Of a DNA stretch of 22,256 bases, positions 8,159 through 16,460 are shown one piece after another (the stretch's first letter is position 1; each line of letters opens with the position of its first letter). Position numbers and translations under genes: made by a program. The stretch spans positions 1-22,256 of the forward strand of contig CAZXXS010000121.1 of the NCBI GenBank assembly GCA_964644845.1. The letters are read 5' to 3'. The notes beneath the pieces were generated by a model. That model ran no database searches. It saw only the letters and a program-made list of their open reading frames with translations, and had not been told where the DNA came from. The stretch is from Geothermovivens sp964644845. GTDB lineage: Bacteria; Zhuqueibacterota; Zhuqueibacteria; Oleimicrobiales; Geothermoviventaceae.

Positions 8159-8181
8159 ATGGACCGGGACAAACAGAAAAA

Positions 8182-9246
8182 CTACACAACCGCGGCTTCC
8201 TCGAAGATGAACGCGCGTTTGTCCGCATCCACTGTGACGCGTACGCCAAGCGGCACAGTGATTTTGTCGTGCAGATGCCCGATGGGTAAATCCACGAGGA
8301 CCGGTTTGGTCAGTCGGCCGAGCCGGTCTTTGTACACCTCTTCGACGCTCAGCGTTCTGTTAAAGGAGGGCTTGTACTCCCGTGGACCGCAATTGTTGCA
8401 GTGACCCAAAGCCACTGCGGCGGCATCGTTCAGCTTGCCGGCGTTGTCGAGCTGCGTGAACATCCGGTCCAGAGAGTACGGCTCCTCACCGGTGTCTTCC
8501 AGGAACAGCACGTGGTTGCGCGTGTCGATTTCGTAGGGAGTCCCGAGGCTGGCAACCACCATCGTAAGGTTCCCGCCCACGGCTCGCCCGCTTGCTCTCC
8601 CGGCGTGAAGGGCCCAGGTCTGGTTCGCTGGCAGAAGTGGATCGTCGGACTCCGGGAAGTCAATTGGGCCAAATGCCTCCGTGGACGTGAGCATGTGCCA
8701 GAAGTACTTTCGCGTGTAGTCGGTGAAATCGGAAACGGCTACCGGTCCGTGGAAAACGACCAAACCGGCCAGTTTGTAGATCATCAGCAACAGCGCTGTG
8801 ATGTCGCTGTAGCCGATTAGAATCTTTGGGTGTTTCCGGATGAGGTTGAAATCCAGATACTTGAGCAAGCGGCCCGAACCGTAGCCGCCCCTGAGTGCAA
8901 AAATGGCCCGCACGGAATCGTCTTCAAACATGCGGTGCAGGTCTTCGGCGCGCGCTTCGTCGCTTCCTGCCAGGTACCCGTAGTTCTCGTAAATGTGTTT
9001 GCCGAGCTTCACTTTGAAGCCGAGATTTTCCAGGCGCAGTTTTGTTTTCCAGACTGTGCTCGGCTCGAAGGGACCACTCGCCGGTGTAACCAGCCCTACG
9101 AGGTCACCCTTCCGCAGGCGCGGTGGTTTGATCAGCTTGTGCTTCGGTAGTGGCTTGGCGCCAGTTGGCTGCGTTCCCAATGGAACGCTCAGCGCAGCTC
9201 CGCCAAGACCTGCGGTTTTCAAAAAATCCCTGCGCGTGTGTTTCAC
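8182..9246 (-). CDS. Tat-exported LD-carboxypeptidase-like peptidase (S66 family)
   Basis: 354 aa. The N terminus VKHTRRDFLKTAGLGGAAL is a textbook Tat signal. The mature part matches the LdcA/MccF fold. The nucleophile elbow is IGYSD (Ser147), the catalytic Glu250 lies in FLEDTGEEPYSLDRM and His324 in LPIGHLHDKI, giving the expected Ser-Glu-His triad; RGGYGSGRLL is also conserved. The family cleaves L,D-peptide bonds, classically trimming murein tetrapeptide to tripeptide, and some members hydrolyse acyl-adenylate antibiotics. The start is GTG 9246 with AGGAG 9 nt upstream; a 90-codon open extension beyond it lacks homology-like character. E. coli LdcA is cytoplasmic, so Tat export is a notable difference. 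It lies downstream of the peptidase-barrel gene in the same direction. Confidence 0.9.
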   Translation of the reverse strand: MKHTRRDFLKTAGLGGAALSVPLGTQPTGAKPLPKHKLIKPPRLRKGDLVGLVTPASGPFEPSTVWKTKLRLENLGFKVKLGKHIYENYGYLAGSDEARAEDLHRMFEDDSVRAIFALRGGYGSGRLLKYLDFNLIRKHPKILIGYSDITALLLMIYKLAGLVVFHGPVAVSDFTDYTRKYFWHMLTSTEAFGPIDFPESDDPLLPANQTWALHAGRASGRAVGGNLTMVVASLGTPYEIDTRNHVLFLEDTGEEPYSLDRMFTQLDNAGKLNDAAAVALGHCNNCGPREYKPSFNRTLSVEEVYKDRLGRLTKPVLVDLPIGHLHDKITVPLGVRVTVDADKRAFIFEEAAVV

Positions 9247-9255
9247 CTGCTCTTG

Positions 9256-9260
9256 CTCCT
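9256..9260 (-). promoter_or_regulatory. Shine-Dalgarno AGGAG deciding the S66 peptidase start
   Basis: It precedes GTG 9246 by 9 nt on the minus strand and places the Tat twin-arginine motif at residues 5-6, where it belongs. Confidence 0.75.
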
Positions 9261-9487
9261 GGGTTTTCTGTGCTCGTGGTTCGATCGAGTTCACAAACTG
9301 GCTCGAAAGAAACGCGACGGCAAAAAACGCCTCGAGACGGTCGATTCTAACCCCGCGGTTGCACCCGAAAACAAGTCGGAACGCGACAAAGGCTAACAAA
9401 TGACGGAACAGGTGGCAGTTGGCCCCACGGTGTCCTCTTTCCTTGTGAAGCGCACAACGTGAGCCGTGCTTCCGGCAGAAGTTGCCA

Positions 9488-12400
9488 CTACCACCCTGGT
9501 GCCACCTGAAAGCCAAACACCCAGCCTTTCTCCGGCCGCTGAAACGGGTAAGCGTAGTACAGCTCGATCACGGCGTAGCCCATCACGTTGATTCTGGCGC
9601 TGACTCCAGAGCTGAACACCGGGATCCGGTCGCGGCTTCGTCGGGCGAGCTCGAGTTTAGGCGGTTCTTCCCGACTCCACGCGACACCGCCATCCAGAAA
9701 GAGCGACAACTCGGTAGGCAGGTACGGGAAATCGATCAGGCCAAAATTCTCGTTGCCGAAGACCGGGATGCGAAATTCCGCGTTGAAAACCGCCAGGCGT
9801 GTTCCGACCAGGCGATCGAACTCGGGACAAGCCTCAGGATTCGTCGGGTCCACAGAACACTCGCTGTAGGAGAAAGATCCGGAAGAGTACCCGCGTACGA
9901 ACGTTTCGTAGCCGAGGAAGAGGGGGGAAAGCTTGCCACTCTCAGCGTCCCGGCCGTAGCGGCCGTAGTGCAGGACGCGAAAAGCCAGAGTAAAGGGGCG
10001 GTGGAAACTGTAGCGGCGGTAATCGGCCAGAGCCGCTACGTACCGTGCTGCCCCGAAGTTTGGTTCGATTTCGAAGCGGTAGCGGCCGCCGCGGGTTGGC
10101 GAAGTGAATCCGAAGTACGACCAATCGCCTACAAAAGCGGCGGAAAATTGCCCCTGGGTAATTCCGGAAGGGGATGGCAAGTTGAACTTTCGGTGTTCCA
10201 CCACCTGATCGCCCACCACCACGTACGTCTCTGCCTCTGTCCGGTACCACACTCTGGTAACTCCGGCGTCGAACTCCCAGCGCTGTGTGGTAGAAAGCGG
10301 GTAGTACAGCAGTGCACTGCTCTGGTCTACAAACACGCGTTGCGTAACCGTGGAAATGCCGGTGGCAGCGTAAACTTTGTTACCCACTTCCACGGGCACA
10401 GTTCCCACATCTTGGTAGGTGGATGCGTAGGGCGTGTGCGACAAATCCACCCCCCAATTCCACCGCTTTTTCCTGTTCAGGTAAAAAACTTCGCCGCCGA
10501 TGTCCTGGAACGTCCCGTTGGCCTGGACGGCCACCCCGAGTACGTGGTCGCCGAGCATGTCGCTGTAGTAGAGTGCCAGTCCTCCGCCAAGCAGAGCGCC
10601 GTACCGGCTCGGAGCAAGACCGAGAAACGTCTGCCCACCGATGTAGTCAAGGGTCAAGTGGGTGTGGTACGGCGTCACCGGGAAACTGACTGCAAGTGGG
10701 AGTCCTGTGTCGAAGTCCCAGATTTGCTGATCCACAACGCTGGTTTCCACTGCTTCCGCTGGAGCGATGATTCCCGCCACATTCAGAGCCGCGAAGTTGG
10801 AGGACACCGGTACCCCTACGGCTTCGGTTGCGCTCAGGGTGTTCACAATGGTGTCTCGGTGCTCAAAAACGCTGAAGGCCAGCTGCCCTGTCTGCGCGGC
10901 TACTGAAAGAGCTGGAGAATGGCTGGACAGGCCCGTCACACCTGTTGCTACGTCCGTCACTTTGTAAACCTGTCCGGTGGCAAGATCGAGGCGGTAGATG
11001 TTGCTGAAACCATCTGGATCCGAGATGAAGTAGAGCGAAGCGCCGTCCGGACTGAACTGCGGGTTGATGTGTTTACCGACGGAGAAGATTTCGAGAATTT
11101 TCGCTGCGCCCGTCTCGAGGTTCAAAAGGCCAATCTGGAGACCGTCGTGCGAAAGCCTGGTCAAATCTGTGGCAGGACCTTCGTCAGTGACAAAAGCGAT
11201 CGTACTGCCGTCCGGAGACCAGGCGGGTTGGATCTGCCCGTAGCGGTCGTTGGTCAGCTGAATTAAGGAGTCAGTAGTGAGGTCCCACAGGTACAGGTCG
11301 CTCACCCCACCTCTCTGGCCAGAAAAAGCGATGTAGCGGCCGTCTGGCGACCAGGCGGGGCTGGACATGGCTCCGACACCTGGAAACCCACGCTGCCGCA
11401 CCAATTTCCTCCGTTGAATGTCGAAAATGGCTAACTCGTTGTTGCCTTTGGCGTAAACAACGGTGGCGAAGTTCTTCGAGTCTGGAGACCAGGTTCCGCT
11501 GGAGCTGACGAAGCTGATGGCGTCAAAGTGGAAATTCCGCTCGGAACTGCTCAGTTTCTTCAGCATCTTGCCAGTGCGGGCATCGGCAAGCCAGAGGTCG
11601 ATGGAAAAAACATCACGTTCGGACATTACTGCAAGGTACCGACCATCCGGACTGATGGCGGGAGCCAGATTCGTGGAACTCGCGTGCAGATCCTTGGCTA
11701 AGAGAGTGTGCCCCGCTTCGCGTGGTTTCTGTTTTCCGGCAATTAGTGGGCCGTAGGTTCGTACCAGCTCTCGTTTCCACTGAGAGGACAGGGAGTCTGC
11801 TGGCATGTGAAGCAACGAGTCGATCGCCGGTCGTGATCCCAAGGCCAGAGCTGCCCGAAACAGCCTGATGACCATGTCGTCTCCCCAACGGCCGCCAACG
11901 TAAGCCAGGAGCGCTTGACCGAAGCGGTAAGGGAAGTAACGCGGGTTCGTCTCCAGGTCTTTGATCGTCGGGACATCGTTGAAAAGAACGGCATCCCGCA
12001 GCCACATGGCCGTGTGAGCATCCAAATGACCGAGCGAGAGGTACTCGGCCATGCCTTCCACGATCCACAAGGGCAGGCGCTGCATCGCGTTCAGGTTGCT
12101 TCGGCCGCCCGATGAGACGATGTCAAACTGAAACGCGTGCACCAGCTCGTGACCGATCACGTGGTCGTCGTCACCGAGGACACCGGTGAAAGGAAGAACC
12201 ACGCGATCTTTGAGGGGTTCCGTAACGCCACCGGTACCCTCGCTCAGCATTTCGCTGATGGCGTTCGTTTGCTGAAAGTCAGGCTGATCGGCATAAAATA
12301 AAATCGGTTTCTTGACCGCGAAAGTGTGCCGAAAGACGTGGGAGTGCCGTGTGTACCATCGCTCCGCCATGCGCGCGCCGTCCAGTGCAGCCCGGGTTTC

Positions 12401-12553
12401 CTCGGGGTAGAAATAGACGTCGAAGTGAGGTGTGTGCATCACTTCGAAGCGAAAGGTCTCGTATTTGACCTTGTTACGGCCAAAATACTGAGCCCACAGT
12501 GTCAGTGGTAACAGCAAAAACGCGACGAATGAGGCGGTTTTGTACGTTTTCAT
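9488..12553 (-). CDS. Outer-membrane fusion: zinc metallopeptidase, PD40 beta-propeller, Omp85-like barrel
   Basis: 1021 aa with a signal peptide ending LTLWAQ (about residue 21). Residues about 30-270 form a gluzincin-like peptidase: HVIGHELVHAFQ gives His135/Glu136/His139, and WIVEGMAEYLS supplies the likely third ligand Glu170. Residues about 290-565 are TolB-type PD40 propeller repeats (SPDGRYLAV, WSPDSKNFA, WSPDGRYIAF, WSPDGSTIAF, FSPDGASLYF). Residues about 625-1021 resemble a BamA/surface-antigen beta-barrel with FVRGYSSGSF around 887 and a C-terminal aromatic (Trp1021), the usual outer-membrane signal. The start at ATG 12553 has a modest AGGGA element. Such a protein would sit in the outer membrane with peptidase and propeller on a soluble side. 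Its substrate and topology are unknown. Co-directional with the sulfatase, 86 bp downstream. Confidence 0.88.
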   Translation of the reverse strand: MKTYKTASFVAFLLLPLTLWAQYFGRNKVKYETFRFEVMHTPHFDVYFYPEETRAALDGARMAERWYTRHSHVFRHTFAVKKPILFYADQPDFQQTNAISEMLSEGTGGVTEPLKDRVVLPFTGVLGDDDHVIGHELVHAFQFDIVSSGGRSNLNAMQRLPLWIVEGMAEYLSLGHLDAHTAMWLRDAVLFNDVPTIKDLETNPRYFPYRFGQALLAYVGGRWGDDMVIRLFRAALALGSRPAIDSLLHMPADSLSSQWKRELVRTYGPLIAGKQKPREAGHTLLAKDLHASSTNLAPAISPDGRYLAVMSERDVFSIDLWLADARTGKMLKKLSSSERNFHFDAISFVSSSGTWSPDSKNFATVVYAKGNNELAIFDIQRRKLVRQRGFPGVGAMSSPAWSPDGRYIAFSGQRGGVSDLYLWDLTTDSLIQLTNDRYGQIQPAWSPDGSTIAFVTDEGPATDLTRLSHDGLQIGLLNLETGAAKILEIFSVGKHINPQFSPDGASLYFISDPDGFSNIYRLDLATGQVYKVTDVATGVTGLSSHSPALSVAAQTGQLAFSVFEHRDTIVNTLSATEAVGVPVSSNFAALNVAGIIAPAEAVETSVVDQQIWDFDTGLPLAVSFPVTPYHTHLTLDYIGGQTFLGLAPSRYGALLGGGLALYYSDMLGDHVLGVAVQANGTFQDIGGEVFYLNRKKRWNWGVDLSHTPYASTYQDVGTVPVEVGNKVYAATGISTVTQRVFVDQSSALLYYPLSTTQRWEFDAGVTRVWYRTEAETYVVVGDQVVEHRKFNLPSPSGITQGQFSAAFVGDWSYFGFTSPTRGGRYRFEIEPNFGAARYVAALADYRRYSFHRPFTLAFRVLHYGRYGRDAESGKLSPLFLGYETFVRGYSSGSFSYSECSVDPTNPEACPEFDRLVGTRLAVFNAEFRIPVFGNENFGLIDFPYLPTELSLFLDGGVAWSREEPPKLELARRSRDRIPVFSSGVSARINVMGYAVIELYYAYPFQRPEKGWVFGFQVAPGW

Positions 12554-12639
12554 TTTGCCGTCCCTTCATGGAATGCGATTCCCCGCGGACAACCCTCCAA
12601 GCAGGTTCATTTCGGGGCGAGCCGGGACGCCGATTGTTT

Positions 12640-14199
12640 TCAGCGTTCTTGGCCCGGGTAGTTTGGAGAGTACAACATCCTTTCTCGGCGAATCAGGAGT
12701 TTGCCGTTCTTGACGAACGGTTCGCCACGTTCACTGAGATGTTCAACCAGTCGGTCCCTCCACTCGCGCAGCACCGTCTGGTAGCCAGGGTCGCCTGCCA
12801 AATCGTGAAGTTCGCCTGGGTCTTCTTCAAGGTGGAAAAGCTGTTCGTGACCGTCGTAGGCGTGGAAAATGTACTTCCAGCGTCCGTCCGTCATGGCATT
12901 CCAGTGGTTGTCTACACTGTAACACACATCGTGCTCCAGGTCGATGGCCTCGCGCCAGTTCCGGGTTTGGCCTCGCACCAGGTCAAGTAAGCTGCGACCG
13001 TCAATGCCTTCTGGGAACTTTGCGGCGGCTGCATCCAGAAATGTGGGGAGGACGTCCCGTAGTTCGACAGGCTGGTCCATTTGTTGGCCGCGGCGTTCGT
13101 CGTGACCGAACTGGGTCGGCCAGCGCAAGAGCATCGGAATGTGTGCCGACCCTTCGTAGGCGTAGGACTTGCGCCAGAGGTTGTGGTCGCCGAGCATGTC
13201 ACCGTGGTCAGCAAAGAAAATGATAAGCGTGTTCTCGTACCAGCCCCGTTCCTTAAGAACGCTGATGATGCGACCGATTTCTTCGTCCACGAAGCTAACG
13301 TTGCCGTAGTAGCCATGTCGCGAGCGCTTGGCTTGGTTCACTCCCAGGTCCCCGTGCCAAAGCGTGGTAGCGGGTGGAATTTTGTGAGAGGCAAAGCGTG
13401 CGGCCCATTTCCCCACGTGCGGCGCGGGCAAGTCACCGTCCTGGTACATCTCCCAAAAGCGTGGCGGTGGATCGTAGGGGCTGTGCGGACGCTCGAACGA
13501 AACTTTCAGCATGAAAGGCTCAGGACGGCTGTAATTGCGGAGAAAATCGACGGCCGTTTGGCCGATCCAGCGCGTTGGGTGAAGCGCCTCCGGAAGCACG
13601 TACGGCCAGGCGCGGTAATCGTTCCAACCCAGCCCAGTGGCGTCCGGATTCTTGCCCGGAGCTGCTTCCATGAACCAGCGGTGGTAGTCGCTGACAAACC
13701 CTGGCGACTCCACGCGGCCGGACTCGTCCAGTAAAGTGCCGTGAAAACCGTGCAGCGCGCGCTGCGGGTACCAGTGCATTTTCCCGATTCCAAAGGTGTA
13801 GTAGCCCGCTTCGCGGATTAGCCGTGGCAGCTCCACCCGGTAGTGCCGTGCTACCCGACCGTAGCCAAGCATTCCGTGGTGCCAGGGCGACATCCCGGTG
13901 AGGAGCCCGGCCCGAGCAGGCGTACAGGTTGGCGTTGAACTGTACGCGTTTGTGAACACAACGCCCTCACGAGCAATCGCGTCCAGGTTCGGTGTGTGTA
14001 CGGCCTGGTTGCCCATGCAACCGAGGCAGTCCGAGCGCAGCTGATCCGCCATCAGGAAGAGGATGTTGGGTCTCGTGCTGGTACTCGCCGCGGCAGGTTG
14101 GAGAAGAAACCCTGGAGCAAGGGCGAAGCTTGCTGCCCCGGCGCTCGCGGTTTTGAGGAAACGACGTCTGTGCATCTCTTTCGCACCGTTAGCTGCCAT
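12640..14199 (-). CDS. Tat-exported type I sulfatase
   Basis: 519-aa formylglycine-dependent sulfatase of the alkaline-phosphatase superfamily. The N terminus MHRRRFLKTASAGAASFALA (from residue 9) is a Tat signal. The FGly motif is CTPAR (Cys92, Pro94, Arg96), preceded by metal ligands in LMADQLRSD (Asp52). Other active-site elements are GIGKMH (Lys140, His142), RPHSPYDPP (His239) and FFADHGDMLGDH (Asp331, His332). The C-terminal subdomain reads DGRWKYIFH...LFHLEEDPGELHDLA, typical of glycan and aryl sulfatases. The start is ATG 14199, with AGGAGG 7 nt upstream. No maturation enzyme (FGE or anSME) is in the window. Substrate unproven, but the neighbouring glycosidases and TRAP transporter suggest a sulfated glycan. 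It leads the minus-strand gene run. Confidence 0.95.
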   Translation of the reverse strand: MAANGAKEMHRRRFLKTASAGAASFALAPGFLLQPAAASTSTRPNILFLMADQLRSDCLGCMGNQAVHTPNLDAIAREGVVFTNAYSSTPTCTPARAGLLTGMSPWHHGMLGYGRVARHYRVELPRLIREAGYYTFGIGKMHWYPQRALHGFHGTLLDESGRVESPGFVSDYHRWFMEAAPGKNPDATGLGWNDYRAWPYVLPEALHPTRWIGQTAVDFLRNYSRPEPFMLKVSFERPHSPYDPPPRFWEMYQDGDLPAPHVGKWAARFASHKIPPATTLWHGDLGVNQAKRSRHGYYGNVSFVDEEIGRIISVLKERGWYENTLIIFFADHGDMLGDHNLWRKSYAYEGSAHIPMLLRWPTQFGHDERRGQQMDQPVELRDVLPTFLDAAAAKFPEGIDGRSLLDLVRGQTRNWREAIDLEHDVCYSVDNHWNAMTDGRWKYIFHAYDGHEQLFHLEEDPGELHDLAGDPGYQTVLREWRDRLVEHLSERGEPFVKNGKLLIRRERMLYSPNYPGQER

Positions 14200-14285
14200 T
14201 TTCGCCCCTCCTGCGGAGAGAAACTCCAGAAGAACAGGGTCTGTGTGGCTCAGGGTGTGCCTGTGTTCAGCGGTTGAACGTCACC

Positions 14286-14314
14286 AAAATACGGAAGCTC
14301 GCGGCAAAATGCAA
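14286..14314 (-). promoter_or_regulatory. Weak sigma70-like promoter candidate for the sulfatase run
   Basis: On the minus strand TTGCAT and TATTTT are separated by 17 nt, with the -10 about 87 nt upstream of the sulfatase ATG. The match to consensus is partial (TTG kept; TATTTT 4/6), so this is only a candidate. Confidence 0.25.
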
Positions 14315-14381
14315 ATCCTCCAAAAGAACCGCCCGGTTACCGTACGGACAACTCGGATCGTAGGAGCCGGTTCCCGAACTG

Positions 14382-14425
14382 AAAGGTTTGCAGGGTACAG
14401 GGGCCGACTAAGCAAGCAAACCTTT
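14382..14425. promoter_or_regulatory. Perfect 10-bp inverted repeat, possible operator or leader stem
   Basis: AAAGGTTTGC (14382-14391) and GCAAACCTTT (14416-14425) are exact complements separated by 24 nt. It lies between the two divergent promoters, about 213 bp upstream of the TRAP -35. It may be a looping operator or a stem in a minus-strand leader RNA. No known riboswitch motif was recognised. Confidence 0.4.
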
Positions 14426-14637
14426 AAGGAGACCAGGGGTGTCGTCCGCTACCTGCCGCTCGCATACGCGAGGCTGCCAGAGAGACGCGCCTACTCTCTC
14501 TGTTCGTCTCGCGGAGGAGAGCTCTCGGGCACGGGGACAGCTGGTACGCGGAAGTCAGGGGTAAACGGAAGCAGACTTCGGAAACGTTGTGCTTGTCCTC
14601 AAGAGAAAATTCTGGAAGTACTGGGCTGTTTTCTCCT

Positions 14638-14665
14638 TTGACAAATAGGTTCTGATTGTTATATT
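14638..14665 (+). promoter_or_regulatory. Sigma70-type promoter of the TRAP operon
   Basis: TTGACA (14638-14643, perfect -35) and TATATT (14660-14665) with 16-nt spacing, in the most AT-rich patch of the intergenic region. It lies about 70 bp upstream of the dctP start codon. Confidence 0.7.
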
Positions 14666-14720
14666 TGCTCAAAAGTTATCGGTCACATGAAGGGGGAAGA
14701 AGCGGTTGACTCCAGATCAT

Positions 14721-14726
14721 GGAGGA
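14721..14726 (+). promoter_or_regulatory. Shine-Dalgarno GGAGGA for dctP
   Basis: It sits 8 nt before ATG 14735. It supports the short N terminus with a perfect lipobox rather than an in-frame ATG 48 nt upstream. Confidence 0.8.
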
Positions 14727-14734
14727 AGTTGACC

Positions 14735-15715
14735 ATGAAGCGATTTGTTACGCTTGTCACTGCCACGGCTCTGGTCGTGGCCCTCGCTGGTTGTGGAGGC
14801 AACAAGCAGAAAGTCACCGTCCTCAAGCTCGCCCACGGATTGGACGTCAATCACCCTGTCCACAAGGCCATGGTTTACATGGCGGAGCTCGTCCAGAAGA
14901 AGTCGAACGGCCGTCTCAGGATCGACATCTACCCGAATGAGCAGCTCGGCTCCGAGCGAGAATGCATCGAGCAGCTACAGCTGGGTAGCTTGGCCATGAC
15001 GAAGACGTCCAGCTCGCCGCTTGAAAGCTTTGTGCCGGAGATGGCCGTTTACGGATTGCCGTACGTTTTCCGGGATGCTGAGCACGCCTGGAAAGTGTAC
15101 AACGGGGAAATCGGCAAGAAATTGTTGGCGGCGGGCGAGAAAGTCGGACTGAAGGGCCTTTGCTACTACGACGCCGGAGCGCGCAGTTTCTACACCCGCA
15201 GTAAACCCATTTACACGCCCGACGACCTTAAGGGCCTCAAAATCCGGGTGCAGAAAAGCAACATGGCCCTGAAAATGATCGAAGCGTTTGGGGCTTCAGC
15301 AACGCCGATTGACTGGGGCGAGCTCTACACAGCCCTGCAGCAAGGCGTGGTGGACGGCGCCGAAAACAACCCGCCCAGCTTCTACACGTCCAGGCACTAC
15401 GAAATCTGCAAATACTACACGCTTGATGAGCACACGCGGGTACCGGACGTTCTGCTGATCAGCACGGCTGTGTGGAAGAAACTCTCGCCGGAGTTCCAGA
15501 AGATTCTCCAGGAAGCCGCTGACGAGTCGGTGCCTTACCAGCGCCAGTTGTGGGACGAAATGGTGAAGAAATCCCTGGAAGAAGTGCAAAAGGCGGGAGT
15601 CAAGATCATCTACCCGGACAAAGAGCCGTTCCGCAAGAAAGCGGAGGTTTTGTACAAGGAATTCGCGGGCACTGAGGTCGGCAAGCTTGCAGACGAAATC
15701 AAAGCCATCAAGTAG
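14735..15715 (+). CDS. dctP: TRAP transporter substrate-binding lipoprotein (DctP family)
   Basis: 326-aa solute receptor. The signal peptide ends with lipobox LAGC (Cys20), so the protein is predicted membrane-tethered rather than freely periplasmic. Family landmarks are LAHGLDVNHPVHKAM, GLKIRVQKSN with Arg171 as the expected carboxylate-binding arginine, GARSFYT (Arg150), ALQQGVVDGAENNP (Asn211) and the YYTLDEHTRVPDVL block. The family binds organic and sugar acids. The NNPPSFYTSRHYE and LDEHTRVP segments look to me like the sugar-acid (uronate-type) branch, which is inference from memory. First gene of the dctPQM operon, behind a strong promoter. Confidence 0.95.
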   Translation: MKRFVTLVTATALVVALAGCGGNKQKVTVLKLAHGLDVNHPVHKAMVYMAELVQKKSNGRLRIDIYPNEQLGSERECIEQLQLGSLAMTKTSSSPLESFVPEMAVYGLPYVFRDAEHAWKVYNGEIGKKLLAAGEKVGLKGLCYYDAGARSFYTRSKPIYTPDDLKGLKIRVQKSNMALKMIEAFGASATPIDWGELYTALQQGVVDGAENNPPSFYTSRHYEICKYYTLDEHTRVPDVLLISTAVWKKLSPEFQKILQEAADESVPYQRQLWDEMVKKSLEEVQKAGVKIIYPDKEPFRKKAEVLYKEFAGTEVGKLADEIKAIK

Positions 15716-15866
15716 CCGGGCCGCGAGCACGGAGAATTGCTGAACTTTTGCGGTCTCATTTGTCGATGGCAAGCTGGCACGTGCTGACGCGTCGGCGCTG
15801 ACTGCTCTGAAAAGGCTGTCGACCCTTGGTTGTTGGCTGCCTGCCACTGGAGTACGGAGGCACTGG

Positions 15867-16421
15867 ATGTTCGCTTCGATCGCTCGAGCTTACAGCGTAG
15901 TCCGCCGCTGGCTGGACCTGTTTCTGGACGGACTGGTGTCCTTCACCATGGGGGCCCTTGTTTTGGATGTCACCTGGCAGGTGATTACGCGTTTCATTCT
16001 TCGCAACCCGAGTTCGTGGACGGAGGAGCTGGCCACTTTCCTGCTCATCTGGGTCGGACTTCTTGGCTCCAGTGTTGCCCTTCAGCGCGGTGCTCACCTG
16101 GGCATCGATTTCTTCGTCAATCGGATGAAGCCCAAGACGCGGTTGATCACGGAAGTCTTCGTTTTTGCCAGTGTGGCACTTTTCTCCTTCCTGGTGCTTG
16201 TGTTGGGCGGTTCGGAGCTGGTGGATGTTACCCTGACCACGGGGCAGGTCTCGCCCGCTCTGGAAATCAAGATGGGGTACGTTTATCTGGCTTTGCCCAT
16301 CAGTGGGGCTTTTCTGACGCTGTACAGCGTCGAATTCATGGTCCAACGCATTCTCGCTCTCATCCGCGGGCACACGGTTGTTGAAGTGAAAGTGAAACCG
16401 CCTGTGGGGGCACTCGACTAA
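15867..16421 (+). CDS. dctQ: TRAP transporter small permease (DctQ)
   Basis: 184-aa membrane protein with four hydrophobic segments (about 16-42, 52-72, 92-114 and 135-165). It carries the DctQ signature QVITRFILRNPSSWTEE followed by FLLIWVGLLGSSVAL and RGAHLGIDFF. It starts at ATG 15867 with GGAGG 6 nt upstream. It pairs with DctM to form the sodium-dependent permease fed by DctP. A 151-bp gap separates it from dctP, rather long for the middle of an operon, and I see no gene in that gap. Confidence 0.95.
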   Translation: MFASIARAYSVVRRWLDLFLDGLVSFTMGALVLDVTWQVITRFILRNPSSWTEELATFLLIWVGLLGSSVALQRGAHLGIDFFVNRMKPKTRLITEVFVFASVALFSFLVLVLGGSELVDVTLTTGQVSPALEIKMGYVYLALPISGAFLTLYSVEFMVQRILALIRGHTVVEVKVKPPVGALD

Positions 16422-16460
16422 CGGCTACGCGTACGCAACCGGACACGGCAGAGGAATCAG

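Larger units (their letters stand above)
14200..14734. other. Divergent intergenic region between sulfatase and TRAP operons
   Basis: 535 bp with no supportable gene. A minus-strand frame at 14424-14672 lies across the TRAP promoter, has no family character and is rejected. It holds a good plus-strand promoter (14638-14665), a weak minus-strand promoter candidate (14286-14314), a perfect 10-bp inverted repeat (14382-14425), and a short palindrome CTCGC-ATAC-GCGAG (14459-14472) followed by purine/pyrimidine-rich AGAGAG/CTCTCT tracts (about 14479-14525). The layout fits shared control of both divergent transcription units. Confidence 0.65.

Noticed and set aside
9247..9516. 90-codon N-terminal extension of the S66 peptidase
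   Set aside because: The Tat signal and Shine-Dalgarno place the start at GTG 9246; the upstream stretch reads like non-coding sequence. A weak TAGAAT on the minus strand (9344-9349) in this gap has no -35 at good spacing.
14424..14672. 82-codon minus-strand ORF in the divergent intergenic region
   Set aside because: It overlaps the strong TRAP promoter, lacks a clear ribosome-binding site and has no recognisable family features.
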